Shown piece after piece: positions 19,135 to 28,645 of a stretch of DNA of 64,000 nucleotides. Origin of the DNA: Melioribacteraceae bacterium (GTDB lineage Bacteria; Bacteroidota; Ignavibacteria; Ignavibacteriales; Melioribacteraceae); the NCBI GenBank assembly GCA_011525875.1, contig WYBN01000012.1:248001-312000 (forward strand). Direction: 5' to 3'. Under the pieces are notes generated by a model that saw only the letters and a list, made by a program, of their open reading frames with translations, was not told where the DNA came from and ran no database searches. How positions within the stretch are numbered: position 1 is the first letter of the stretch; each line of letters opens with the position of its first letter. A program made the position numbers and the translations under genes.

Positions 19135-21120
19135 ATGATATTAAAGAAAACTTTTATACTTATAATAACTTTCTCAATTCTTTCTGCCGGTTTGTTATTT
19201 GCCCAGATAGAATCTTCTTCCATAATACTGAACCGCGGTAAGCTGTGGCAGACAATTAGTTTTGGAAAGGTTGGTCCCTCTTTCAGTAACTGGAGCACAC
19301 GCGGAATCGGTTTGGACTGGCCTGGATTTGACCCAAGCTTAATAAGCGAAAACATTGGAGGTTCTGCCTCACATTTAGTGAGCGGTGGAATTTATATTGG
19401 CACAAAATGGCGTCCAGACTCGATCCTTTCAGTCGAAGACTGGTCGCTTTATGCAGGTTCAATTGCTGAAGGCGCGGCAGCAAAGTATAGAATAGTTAGC
19501 CACAAACATCTCTATCCCGACGGCGCAAATCACTGGCTTCAAACCAACCCGGATGCAGGGGAAGAAGTGGTAGAATCTATATGGGAATACAACATTAATT
19601 ATGAAGATGAATTTCAAATCAAACGAATGATCCCAATCCGTGTAAAGCGCACTACTCATCAATGGAGCGGTTCTAAACTCGACGAAAATTACATTATTCA
19701 TGAATATGTTATCAAAAATATCTCTCAAGAAATTAAATCTGCTGCTCTGCCGGATAGATTTGTTGCAGATTCGCTGTATGATTTTTATGTTTTGATTAAT
19801 TACGGGATTCACTGTAATTCCCGCTCTTGGGGAGTATTATTTCCATCTCTTTCGCCTGGTGCAAGAAATACGTGGTTCAATTATAATTCTTCGCGAAAGA
19901 TTATATTTGGGAGAGCAGCTGATTTTCCTGAAACACCGGCGACAAATGAAGACCTTGGTTTAGCTCTGTCAATGGGAAGAAATATTAATGGCGTGCCAAG
20001 CGGAGAGTACTTAGCGCCAGCATATGCTGGCTTCAAATTGCTTTATTCTTCGATGGATAAGAACGGAAAGGAAACTAATGTAACACAACAGGGATGGTCA
20101 GCGGCGTCAAACTCAATCGATCTCAGCGGTCCATTTACAAACATTGGATCGCTCGAAGCACAGTACTCTGTTATGGAAGATATCAGGCTTGCGGCAAATT
20201 TTGTCGAGAGTTGGACTGATACATTGTTCATGAGAAAATCCAGAATGTGGTCGATGATGAAAATAGGTCCATATGATATTACGCCCGGCGATTCAATAGT
20301 ATTTGCAATGGCGGAAATTGTTGACGGTGTGGATTACGAGAAAGCGATAAATCCAAAATCTTTTTCTGCTTCCACAATAAATATAGAAAGCCGAAATATT
20401 TTTAATTCTACCGCAGATAGAGCGCAATCTACATATAACAATGGATTGAGGCACTCTAACCCTCCAGCCGCACCAAAGTTCAGCGTAGATTATAATAGAG
20501 AAAACGAGGATGTAGCTGTAATTTTAAATTGGGGAACCGATGCTGAAAACATCATCGACCCGGATAAAGGAATTGTTGATTTAACAGGGTATATTATTTA
20601 CAGATCTGAATATTTACCTATCGGCCCTTGGACGGCAATTGATACTGTGCTTGCAGGGGATATAAATTTCCTCGAAAATTTTACTTATAAATATTCTGAC
20701 GAAAACGTTGACATAGGCAAAGGTTATTATTATTCATTAACTTCTTTTGACGATGACGGACTTGAAACCTCTATCTTCGCCAATAGACTTCAAACGCCCT
20801 TTATAGCAACTCTTGCGCCAAAATCAAGCCTTGATGAAATTCTCGTAGTGCCAAATCCCTTTGTTATTGGGAAGGGTTTTTCACAGCCGGGTGAACAAGA
20901 CAATATTCAATTTGTAAATATCCCCAATCCATGCACAATAAGAATTTTTACCGTGAGGGGTGATCTTGTAAAAACAATTAAGGTTGACCAGGGTGCTGGA
21001 GCAATTGTTTCGTGGGATCAGGTTACAGATTTTGGACAGTTCGTTGAAAGCGGTATATACATTTTCCATGTGGAAGCACTCGGCAAACAAAAAATAGGCA
21101 AGTTTGCAATTGTCAGATAA
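19135..21120 (+). CDS. Large secreted protein with FnIII-like and FlgD/sorting-like C-terminal domain
   Basis: A 661-residue protein with a signal peptide (ending LLFAQ). Residues about 25-440 are of unknown fold, rich in aromatic residues and Gly. A FnIII-like section follows at about 440-550 (ILNWGTDAENI, LTGYIIYRSEYLPIGPWTAI). The C-terminal domain has ILVVPNPFVIGKGF, then NPCTIRIFTVRGDLVKTI, then VESGIYIFHVEA, ending QKIGKFAIVR. This looks like a diverged FlgD/sorting-tail Ig domain, with the core NPFNPST replaced by NPFVIGK. It follows the TonB-dependent receptor by 14 bases, where SusD-type partners usually stand, but shows no lipobox and no SusD/RagB helical repeats. A surface partner of the receptor is an inference; I do not recognise the large N-terminal domain. 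Confidence 0.7.
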   Translation: MILKKTFILIITFSILSAGLLFAQIESSSIILNRGKLWQTISFGKVGPSFSNWSTRGIGLDWPGFDPSLISENIGGSASHLVSGGIYIGTKWRPDSILSVEDWSLYAGSIAEGAAAKYRIVSHKHLYPDGANHWLQTNPDAGEEVVESIWEYNINYEDEFQIKRMIPIRVKRTTHQWSGSKLDENYIIHEYVIKNISQEIKSAALPDRFVADSLYDFYVLINYGIHCNSRSWGVLFPSLSPGARNTWFNYNSSRKIIFGRAADFPETPATNEDLGLALSMGRNINGVPSGEYLAPAYAGFKLLYSSMDKNGKETNVTQQGWSAASNSIDLSGPFTNIGSLEAQYSVMEDIRLAANFVESWTDTLFMRKSRMWSMMKIGPYDITPGDSIVFAMAEIVDGVDYEKAINPKSFSASTINIESRNIFNSTADRAQSTYNNGLRHSNPPAAPKFSVDYNRENEDVAVILNWGTDAENIIDPDKGIVDLTGYIIYRSEYLPIGPWTAIDTVLAGDINFLENFTYKYSDENVDIGKGYYYSLTSFDDDGLETSIFANRLQTPFIATLAPKSSLDEILVVPNPFVIGKGFSQPGEQDNIQFVNIPNPCTIRIFTVRGDLVKTIKVDQGAGAIVSWDQVTDFGQFVESGIYIFHVEALGKQKIGKFAIVR

Positions 21121-21146
21121 TTTACTTTAACGTTTTAATTATTGAT

Positions 21147-22088
21147 ATGAAAAATAAAATTTTATTGATCTGTATATTATTCGCTTTCTCCATGTCATTT
21201 GCACAGGATTTTAAAAAAACCGCAACTGCCGGCTTTGTATTTCTTGAAATACCAACTAATGCAAGAACTCAATCTCTCGGCGAAGCCTCAATTGCACTGT
21301 CAGATCAGAACTCATCGGGTATTTTTGTTAATCCAGCATCACTCGGATATACAAAATTAACTCATTCTTTTTCGGCTTCCTATGCCCCTTGGTTAGCTGA
21401 AATAAACAACTATTCGGCAAGTTATTCACTTAAATCGGATTATGGTGTTTTCGGAGTAGGTTTAATTTTATTCGACTATGGCACGATGCCGAGAACTGTG
21501 ATTGCGAGCGGACAAAAAGTTTATGAGGTTATTGGTTCTTTCAAAGCCAGCTCATTAGCGTTAGGGGTGACTTATTCCAAAATGCTTACGGATAAGTTTT
21601 CTTTCGGCACAACTATCAAATATGTTAATGAAAAAATCGATATATACTCGGCTAATAATATTTTATTCGATGGAGGAGTGTTATATTATACCGGTTTAGG
21701 TTCATTACGTTTAGCGGCAACCATTCAGAATTTTGGTGTGGATGCAAAATTCCTAAACGATGAATTCAAAATGCCTGCAACCCTACGATTAGGTCTCGCT
21801 TCGGAAGTCTACGGTGGTTTTGATGATCATTACAGAATTACTTTAACTGCCGAAGCCACACACGCTTCCGATGCTGATGAGCGAATTAATTTCGGCTGCG
21901 AGCTTTCATGGAAAAATATTGTGACCTTACGCGCCGGGTATAAGTTCTTTTATGATGAAGAAGCCTTTAGTGCGGGCATAGGATTGAATCCAGGGTTGGA
22001 CATGCCTGTAATCATTGATTTTGCCTATGCTGACTTTGGAAGACTCGGCAGTATTACCAGGATTACTTTGCAGTTGGGATTAAACTAA
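21147..22088 (+). CDS. PorV/PorQ-family outer-membrane protein
   Basis: A 313-residue outer-membrane barrel with signal peptide (ending SFAQ). It has the typical family start: AGFVFLEIPTNARTQSLGEA, followed by ALSDQNSSGIFVNPASLGY and a run of amphipathic strands ending in ITLQLGLN. PorV carries T9SS cargo to the attachment complex, and PorQ-like paralogues act in surface display. In this lineage many paralogues sit beside receptor genes, so this one may serve local cargo (three sorting-tail proteins are in the same run) rather than being the general shuttle. It stands 26 bases after the preceding gene. Confidence 0.82.
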   Translation: MKNKILLICILFAFSMSFAQDFKKTATAGFVFLEIPTNARTQSLGEASIALSDQNSSGIFVNPASLGYTKLTHSFSASYAPWLAEINNYSASYSLKSDYGVFGVGLILFDYGTMPRTVIASGQKVYEVIGSFKASSLALGVTYSKMLTDKFSFGTTIKYVNEKIDIYSANNILFDGGVLYYTGLGSLRLAATIQNFGVDAKFLNDEFKMPATLRLGLASEVYGGFDDHYRITLTAEATHASDADERINFGCELSWKNIVTLRAGYKFFYDEEAFSAGIGLNPGLDMPVIIDFAYADFGRLGSITRITLQLGLN

Positions 22089-22115
22089 CTTCTTTAATAA
22101 CAGCAAAGAATAAAT

Positions 22116-22838
22116 ATGCTAGTAAAAATATCTATAGCAGCGGTTATAATTTCGATATCAGCCTTGTTAAATGCTCAAGTAAGATCTGTCGAGATATTTT
22201 CGGATTATTCTATATCAGGTGCAAAAAAACTTAATGTGAATAAAGCTGATGCTATTGGCGGCGGTGTAAAAATTAAGTTCTACATCTTTGATGACATCAG
22301 CTTAAACATAAGCGGAGGCTATAAACTGTATTCGGTTAATCAAGAAGATCAATTAAACACTTACGGCTGGCGTTTTTGGACTGACAGATATTATAACAAG
22401 ATTGTATCCGACCTCCGGGCTGATCCGAATTTATCCGTTGATATCGGAAGCATACAGAAAATGGATTTGATTCCAGTGATCTTTTCTTTTGATTATAATA
22501 TCCGTATAACAGAAGATTTTGGATTATATCCGGAAATCGGGGGGGGTGTATATTTTTATACAAGAAGAATGTATGCGGTAGAAAACTGGAGTAAATATTT
22601 TCCCCACGAGGATTATACGTTTAAATATAGCTTTAGAAATTTTGCCCCGGCTAAAAAAGGGAATCCTTTCTTCTATTCTACAGCTGTGAATTTATATTAT
22701 AATGTATGGAAATTTGTTGATATTTCGGTGGGAGCTTATTATTCGGGCGTTTTGAAAACGAAAAACAAATTCGGTTTTAATAATTTTATATTTGAAAATG
22801 AAACTACAGTAAAACTCGGAATTATTTTAAAGTACTGA
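22116..22838 (+). CDS. Small outer-membrane beta-barrel protein
   Basis: A 240-residue protein with a signal peptide (ending LLNAQ), alternating amphipathic strands and many aromatic residues. It closes with FENETTVKLGIILKY, the aromatic C-terminal residue typical of outer-membrane barrels. Pieces such as DISLNISGGYKLY and GLYPEIGGGVYFYTRR fit an OmpA-like or general barrel of about eight to ten strands. No enzymatic motif is seen. It lies 2 bases before another barrel gene of the same size, with which it may act as a pair in the uptake locus. Function unknown. Confidence 0.7.
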   Translation: MLVKISIAAVIISISALLNAQVRSVEIFSDYSISGAKKLNVNKADAIGGGVKIKFYIFDDISLNISGGYKLYSVNQEDQLNTYGWRFWTDRYYNKIVSDLRADPNLSVDIGSIQKMDLIPVIFSFDYNIRITEDFGLYPEIGGGVYFYTRRMYAVENWSKYFPHEDYTFKYSFRNFAPAKKGNPFFYSTAVNLYYNVWKFVDISVGAYYSGVLKTKNKFGFNNFIFENETTVKLGIILKY

Positions 22839-22840
22839 AC

Positions 22841-23551
22841 ATGAAGAAGAAATTATTTATTGCAGCAGTATGCGTTGTTTTTGCATTCAACTTGAATGCG
22901 CAGAATTCGGATTATATTTTGGGTTCTGATGCAAGTTACTATCTGCCGCTCGGTACGCTTGCAGAAAGATTTAACGGAACCCTTGGCGTTTCATTTTTTT
23001 TCGGAAAATCGGTATCAGAAAGATGGACATGGATTGGCCGGGCTGAATACTTTAAATTGTCTAAAGAAAATCGAGATAAACTTATTAAGAAAGTTGAAAT
23101 AGAAGTTGACGGCAGCGAAAGGATCTATCTATTCCCGCTCGATAAACTTGAGATGGAATTTGAGGCAGCAGGTATTTCAGCAGAAGCTAAGTACAAATAT
23201 TTTAGTGCTGGACCTTTCGAGAGTAATCTGTTTTTTTCATTCGGTTTTTTTTACTGGGATAATTACAGAAGTTCGTATAATGATACTCTCAAAAATGATA
23301 TAAATAACGACGGGAATTTGGTTGTAGTGGAAGTTATAGATGTTCCTGCATTAAGACTGAATGATTGGAATGGGGCTATTAGTGTTGGGATTGATGCAGG
23401 CGTAGTGTTGTTCGATCCACTACGGCTGTATATAAATGCAAATTATAAATTAATAATAGGGGAGCTTTGGCCTACTCTGAGGCTTGGAATTGAAAATGTA
23501 AGCGGGCTTCAATTTATAAATTTGAGAGCTGGTTTAAGTTTACGGCTTTGA
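22841..23551 (+). CDS. Small outer-membrane beta-barrel protein
   Basis: A 236-residue secreted protein with signal peptide (ending NLNAQ) and strand-rich sequence, for example LGSDASYYLPLGTLAERF, LGVSFFFGKSVSERWTWIG and SNLFFSFGFFYWDNYRSS. It ends INLRAGLSLRL, consistent with a terminal barrel strand. It is coupled to the preceding barrel gene (2-base gap). There is no recognisable family motif. It is followed by a 70-base gap, the longest in this run, before the three GHL10 genes, so an internal promoter there is possible. Confidence 0.68.
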   Translation: MKKKLFIAAVCVVFAFNLNAQNSDYILGSDASYYLPLGTLAERFNGTLGVSFFFGKSVSERWTWIGRAEYFKLSKENRDKLIKKVEIEVDGSERIYLFPLDKLEMEFEAAGISAEAKYKYFSAGPFESNLFFSFGFFYWDNYRSSYNDTLKNDINNDGNLVVVEVIDVPALRLNDWNGAISVGIDAGVVLFDPLRLYINANYKLIIGELWPTLRLGIENVSGLQFINLRAGLSLRL

Positions 23552-23621
23552 GAAGAAACTCTTCTATTGCCGGCATCTGTTAAGAATTCTACTCTCTAAA
23601 CGTACTCAATTCGAATTCAAT

Positions 23622-24749
23622 ATGAAAAAAATAATTCTTTTTACATTCTTACTTTTTATTTCAGCTTCGTGCACCAGCCTCAAAAAACCTGCCGAAGCAG
23701 TTCGCGGATTGTGGCTTACTAATGTTGACAGCGATGTGTTGAACTCTAAGCAAAATATTTCCGATGCCGTCAGACTATGCAGTGAGATTGGAATCAACAC
23801 AATCTTTATTGTTACCTGGAATAAAGCTATGACGACTTATCCAAGTAAGATCATGAAGGAATTAACTGGCGTTGAAATAGATACGCTTTTTACAGGTCGT
23901 GATCCTTTGAAAGAATTAATTGAAGAAGCTCACAAAAAAGATATTAAAGTAATTGCATGGTTCGAATTCGGATTCTCATCTTCCTATAATGAAAACGGCG
24001 GAATTATTTTAAAGAATAAACCCGAATGGGCGGCTGTTGATAACAAGGGAGATTTGGTAAAAAAGAACGGCTTCGAATGGATGAACGGATTTCATCCCGA
24101 GGTTCAGGAATTTATTCTTTCATTAATAATGGAAGTTGTTGAAAACTATAATATAGACGGTATTCAAGGCGATGACAGATTACCTGCAATGCCTGTCGAA
24201 GCAGGGTATGATGAATATACAACTGAATTATACAAGAAAGATCATCACGGCAGCAACCCTCCCGCCTACTTTAAGGACTACGAGTGGGTTCGTTGGAGAG
24301 TGGCTTTGATGAACGAATACATGGAAAGGATTTATAAAACCGTAAAAGCTTTCAATCCTGAAATAATTATTTCTATGGCTCCGAGTATTTATCCGTGGAG
24401 TGTTGAAGAATATCTACAGGATTGGCCTGCTTGGGTTAGTAAAGGCTTGGTTGAAATAATAATTCCGCAAGTATACAGGCATAATATAGATTCCTATAAA
24501 AAAGAGCTAAACAGCATTATAAAAAATCAAATATTGCCTAATGACATTGATAAATTTTATCCTGGAATACTACTTAAAGTCGGCGATTATTATCCTTCGA
24601 TAGAATTTCTCAATCAAATGATTAAAACAAACCGTGAAAATGGTTTTAACGGGGAGGTTTTTTTCTTTTATGAAGGGATAAAAAAATACCCAGAATATTT
24701 CCAGAGTTTGTATCAAGATAAAGTTATATTTCCAAAAATTAAAGAATAG
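23622..24749 (+). CDS. GHL10-family glycan hydrolase, lipoprotein (tandem copy 1)
   Basis: A 375-residue member of the GHL10/PF02638 family, whose studied member DigH (YddW) of E. coli cleaves denuded peptidoglycan glycans. A lipobox (FISASCTS) predicts a lipoprotein. The TIM-barrel motifs are AVRGLWLTNVDSDVL, VIAWFEFGFSSSYNENGG, GFHPEVQEFILSLI, the likely active-site strand IDGIQGDDRLPAMPVEAGYD, IIISMAPSIYPW and VFFFYEGIKKYP. Unlike the next two copies it stops after the catalytic domain, with no carbohydrate-binding or sorting domain. It is the first of three adjacent paralogues, suggesting duplication followed by different placement: lipid-anchored here, exported through T9SS in the others. 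Confidence 0.88.
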   Translation: MKKIILFTFLLFISASCTSLKKPAEAVRGLWLTNVDSDVLNSKQNISDAVRLCSEIGINTIFIVTWNKAMTTYPSKIMKELTGVEIDTLFTGRDPLKELIEEAHKKDIKVIAWFEFGFSSSYNENGGIILKNKPEWAAVDNKGDLVKKNGFEWMNGFHPEVQEFILSLIMEVVENYNIDGIQGDDRLPAMPVEAGYDEYTTELYKKDHHGSNPPAYFKDYEWVRWRVALMNEYMERIYKTVKAFNPEIIISMAPSIYPWSVEEYLQDWPAWVSKGLVEIIIPQVYRHNIDSYKKELNSIIKNQILPNDIDKFYPGILLKVGDYYPSIEFLNQMIKTNRENGFNGEVFFFYEGIKKYPEYFQSLYQDKVIFPKIKE

Positions 24750-24761
24750 GAAGAATAGATC

Positions 24762-26681
24762 TTGCGGTCAATAAAAATTTCTTTAGCTATAGTCATCAGT
24801 CTTTGTTTGTCAACAACTGCTCAGCAAAAAAATGAATTTAGAGGAGTGTGGCTTACAAACGTTGACAGCCGCGTTCTCGCCACCGATGATAATATAGTAG
24901 AAGCAATGAATTTCCTCGCATCAATTGGGATTAATGTTGTTTTTCCTGTGGTTTATAACAAAGGATACACACTCTATCCCAGTGCTGTAATGGATAGCCT
25001 ATTTGGGCAAAAAGTGATACCGGATGTTTCCTTTCAGAATCGTGATTTTTTGGAAAGAACAATTATAGAAGCTCATCGTAACGGAATTGAAGTAATTCCA
25101 TGGTTCGAATTCGGATTTTCGAGCTCCTACAGTTTGAATGGAGGGCATATAATTCAAAAATTTCCACATTGGGCGTTGAAAAACTCACAGGGGAATTTGG
25201 TAGTTAAAAACGGATTCGATTGGCTTTCCGGAATTCATCCGGAAGTTCAGGATTATATATTAGACCTTATTCTTGAGGTAATTGAAAACTACGATGTTGA
25301 CGGCATTCAAGGTGACGACCGGCTTCCGGCAATGCCTGTGGAAGGCGGATATGAAGAATACACTGTAGAACTTTATAAATCTGAACACGACGGCAGCTCG
25401 CCGCCTACTCACTTCTCTAATTCGGCTTGGATGAAGTGGCGGGCGGATAAACTGACTGATTATTTCCTAAAAGTTAAAGATTCAGTAAAAAGCAGAGGAG
25501 ATTATTTGATAATTTCTTCGTCACCCACTCCTTATTATTGGGGTTACAATCAATATCTGCAAGATTCAAAAGCATGGTCTCAACAAAGCATTGCAGAAAA
25601 TCTTATCCCGCAGCTCTATCAGTACAATATAAATGATTTCAATTATGCATTAAATTCAACATGGAATGACGTCGGTCAATATTCACCAAATAATTTTTAT
25701 GCTGGTATCTTAATGAATATAGGGACGGGAGCAAACGAATACGTCATAAGCGAGAATTTATTAACATCAAAATTAAACGCCGTTAGGAATAAGAGCGTTA
25801 AAGGAGAATGCTTTTTTTTCTATGAAGGGCTGAGAAAGAATAATAATCAATTGGGGGAATTTCTTGCCTCAGAATTTTATTCTGAAGCTGCCGCTTTGCC
25901 TTATAGGGATGGAAAAGTATTTAGACCTAAAGCAAAAATTGTCAATGAAGATTCTGTTTCGGTTAATTTGATTGGCGAATGGCAAGAATATTCCATGAAA
26001 GGCTTTGAAGGGAAAATTCTTCGCACTAATGAATCTAATTCATATACATCAATCGAGTATAAATTTGACATTTCTGATGAAGCGTTTTATGACGTTTATA
26101 CATTTCGAACACCCAATACACCGTGGACTAAAGCCGCTAACTATACGATCTACCACAAAGAAGATTCAACAAATGTTATGGTAGATCAAAGTGATTTATC
26201 TCTGAAAGGATGGCACAAGCTTGGCACAGCATTTTTGACTCCTGGTTATAAAACAGTAGTCAAGCTTGATAATAAATGGCTTGAAGACGGAAAGTTTTTA
26301 GTCGCCGATGCTGTTATGCTTATGATAAACCGTAAACTTTCTCCAAATGTAGTCGTTTCCGTGAAAGAAAATAAGACCGGAAGTAAATCGCCCGATAATT
26401 TTTTTTTGAGTCAAAATTATCCCAATCCTTTTAACCCTTCAACCAAGATAAGATTTTCAGTTGCAGACAGATTAAAACAATCATCCTCCGAGATTGGACA
26501 TGCAATTCTGAGAATTTACGACGTTTTAGGCAGAGAGATTGGAACGCTGCTTAACGAACCTCTTAAAACAGGCGAGTACGAAATTATATTTAATGCGTCG
26601 GGATTGCCGAGCGGAGTATATTTCTACAACTTCAAATACGGAAATTTTTCTCAAACAAGAAAAATGTTGTTGATTCGTTAA
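24762..26681 (+). CDS. GHL10-family glycan hydrolase with golvesin-like domain and T9SS tail (tandem copy 2)
   Basis: A 639-residue paralogue of the preceding gene. TTG start at 24762 with AGGAAG upstream, and a signal peptide ending STTAQ. The GHL10 barrel (about 22-375) keeps the motifs EFRGVWLTNVDSRVL, VIPWFEFGFSSSYSLNGG, SGIHPEVQDYI and VDGIQGDDRLPAMPVEGGY. A golvesin C-terminal-like domain follows at about 395-530 (YDVYTFRTPNTPW, VDQSDLSLKGWHKLG, FLVADAVMLMI), a fold often attached to cell-wall enzymes. The T9SS sorting domain is at the end (NYPNPFNPSTKIRFSV, YDVLGREIG, LPSGVYFYNF, TRKMLLIR). It is predicted to work outside the cell on glycan strands. Confidence 0.9.
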   Translation: MRSIKISLAIVISLCLSTTAQQKNEFRGVWLTNVDSRVLATDDNIVEAMNFLASIGINVVFPVVYNKGYTLYPSAVMDSLFGQKVIPDVSFQNRDFLERTIIEAHRNGIEVIPWFEFGFSSSYSLNGGHIIQKFPHWALKNSQGNLVVKNGFDWLSGIHPEVQDYILDLILEVIENYDVDGIQGDDRLPAMPVEGGYEEYTVELYKSEHDGSSPPTHFSNSAWMKWRADKLTDYFLKVKDSVKSRGDYLIISSSPTPYYWGYNQYLQDSKAWSQQSIAENLIPQLYQYNINDFNYALNSTWNDVGQYSPNNFYAGILMNIGTGANEYVISENLLTSKLNAVRNKSVKGECFFFYEGLRKNNNQLGEFLASEFYSEAAALPYRDGKVFRPKAKIVNEDSVSVNLIGEWQEYSMKGFEGKILRTNESNSYTSIEYKFDISDEAFYDVYTFRTPNTPWTKAANYTIYHKEDSTNVMVDQSDLSLKGWHKLGTAFLTPGYKTVVKLDNKWLEDGKFLVADAVMLMINRKLSPNVVVSVKENKTGSKSPDNFFLSQNYPNPFNPSTKIRFSVADRLKQSSSEIGHAILRIYDVLGREIGTLLNEPLKTGEYEIIFNASGLPSGVYFYNFKYGNFSQTRKMLLIR

Positions 26682-26682
26682 A

Positions 26683-28617
26683 ATGAAAAGTGTAATCCTC
26701 ATTGTTATATTTTTTTTAGCTCAGATTAACGCACAGCACTTGGAAGAGTTTAGAGCAGTGAAACTGACAAATGTTGACAGCAACGTTTTATTTACCGATC
26801 AGAATATTGCCGATGCGATGGATTATCTTGCTTCAAAAGGGATTAATGTTGTACTTCCGGTTATTTGGAATGGCGCCTGGACGCTTTATCCTAGTCAGAC
26901 AATGTTGACATTATTTGGCAGGGAAATACATTCTAATTTTACAGGCCGCGATCCTTTACGGCGTGTCATTATTGAAGCACACCGAAACGGTATTGAAGTT
27001 TATCCTTGGTTTGAATACGGTTTTGCAGCTTGGTACAGCGGCGGGACTCCGCCTTTTGGCGGTCACATACTTCAGAAATTTCCCGATTGGGCGGCACGTG
27101 ATAGTGATGGGAACATCGCTTCAGAAAACGGTTTCGATTGGATGTCGCCGATTCATCCGGAAGTGCAAGATTTTATGAACTCCCTTATTCAAGAAGTAAT
27201 TGCAAACTATGATGTTGATGGCGTTGAATTTTCTGATAGAATACCTGCAATGCCTATAAAAGGAGGGTATGAACCCTATACGGTTCAACTCTACAAAGAT
27301 GAAAACAACGGGCAGGAGCCGCCAACCAGTATGGGCAGCTCCTCCTGGAAACGGTGGCGTGCCGACAAACTAAATTTATGGTTCAGCGGCGTTAGAGAAA
27401 TTGTTAAAAGCTACGACGAAAACATCTTTGTTTCTTCCAGTCCAAGTGTTTATCCATGGGCATATGATAATTATCTTCAGGATGCGAAAACTTGGATAGA
27501 GGAGGGGATAGCCGACCATTTTATACCCCAGCTTTATAGATACGATTATAATTCATACTTATATGAACTGAATTCTGCAGTCAACCTTGCAGGTCAAAAT
27601 AAGGATAAACTTTTTGCGGGCATATTAATGAATATCGGAGTCGGTACAAATGAGTATGTAATTGATACTAAGTACCTACTTGACGCCATTGCAGCGAACC
27701 GTGCCAGAGGAGTTATGGGCGAAGCTTATTTTTATTATGAGGGATTCAAAAAAATGAACGGCTTCCTTGCAGATACACTCGCAGCTACAGTATATTCTCA
27801 ACCTGCAATTGTTCCCGATAGAGGAGGTAATCCGCGTAGAATTAAAGCAAAAATTATAAACGAGGATGATAACGATGCCCTTAAAACCGGTAATTGGGAA
27901 TATTACCAGATGAAAGGATTTAACGGAGGCATTCTCAGAACATCTGATAGAAATAGTTATACAAGCATTACTTATGGCTTTATTGTGCCAGTTAAAGCCT
28001 ACTACGATATTTACATCTACTCGACGCCGAACACAACATGGACAAAAAATGCAAAATATTCCCTCAGGGGTGTGGATGTTTTATTTAACGTGAATTATGA
28101 TCAGAGCGATTTAAAATCAAAAGGATGGGTTTATCTGGGGACTGTTGAGGCAGACTCGGGTTATCAAACACTACTTTCTTTAGATAATTCTAATCTTGAA
28201 GAAGGAAAGTATCTTGTCGCCGATGCCGCAATGATCATGATAAATCGAAAGAAGTCGCCCGATGTTATAATTACTTCTGTTCTTGATAAGAAAAAAACTG
28301 ATGGTTTTCCTGCTGATTTCAGCTTATCACAGAATTATCCGAATCCTTTCAATCCTATAACGAAGATTAAATATTCAGTGCCTTCTATCAATAATGAAAA
28401 TAATTCGGATAAAACAAAGAATACTTTAACACAGAAAGTCAGCTTGATAGTTTATGATATTCTTGGAAGAGAAATTGCCGAGCTTGTAAACGAGAATAAA
28501 ATTCCCGGAATATACGAGGTTGAGTTTGACGCTTCGAATTTAACAAGCGGAGTTTATATTTATACTCTGAAGAATGGTAGAACAATTCAATCCCGGAAAA
28601 TGATTTTAATAAAATAA
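26683..28617 (+). CDS. GHL10-family glycan hydrolase with golvesin-like domain and T9SS tail (tandem copy 3)
   Basis: A 644-residue paralogue starting one base after copy 2, with signal peptide (ending QINAQ), GHL10 barrel, golvesin-like domain (YDIYIYSTPNTTW, YDQSDLKSKGWVYLG, YLVADAAMIMI) and T9SS tail (NYPNPFNPITKIKYSV, YDILGREIAEL, LTSGVYIYTL, SRKMILIK). It differs from the other copies in the probable active-site strand: VDGVEFSDRIPAMPIKGGYE instead of VDGIQGDDRLPAMPVE. Its VYPWFEYGFAAWYSGGTPPF stretch is also longer. Changed substrate preference is plausible; loss of activity cannot be ruled out. It is followed 28 bases later by the NagX-like gene. Confidence 0.9.
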   Translation: MKSVILIVIFFLAQINAQHLEEFRAVKLTNVDSNVLFTDQNIADAMDYLASKGINVVLPVIWNGAWTLYPSQTMLTLFGREIHSNFTGRDPLRRVIIEAHRNGIEVYPWFEYGFAAWYSGGTPPFGGHILQKFPDWAARDSDGNIASENGFDWMSPIHPEVQDFMNSLIQEVIANYDVDGVEFSDRIPAMPIKGGYEPYTVQLYKDENNGQEPPTSMGSSSWKRWRADKLNLWFSGVREIVKSYDENIFVSSSPSVYPWAYDNYLQDAKTWIEEGIADHFIPQLYRYDYNSYLYELNSAVNLAGQNKDKLFAGILMNIGVGTNEYVIDTKYLLDAIAANRARGVMGEAYFYYEGFKKMNGFLADTLAATVYSQPAIVPDRGGNPRRIKAKIINEDDNDALKTGNWEYYQMKGFNGGILRTSDRNSYTSITYGFIVPVKAYYDIYIYSTPNTTWTKNAKYSLRGVDVLFNVNYDQSDLKSKGWVYLGTVEADSGYQTLLSLDNSNLEEGKYLVADAAMIMINRKKSPDVIITSVLDKKKTDGFPADFSLSQNYPNPFNPITKIKYSVPSINNENNSDKTKNTLTQKVSLIVYDILGREIAELVNENKIPGIYEVEFDASNLTSGVYIYTLKNGRTIQSRKMILIK

Positions 28618-28645
28618 ATTATAAATTAGACTGGAGATTATAATC

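Noticed and set aside
19135-21120. SusD-like partner of the TonB-dependent receptor
   Set aside because: It has no lipobox and no RagB/SusD helical repeats; the visible domains are FnIII-like and FlgD/sorting-like.
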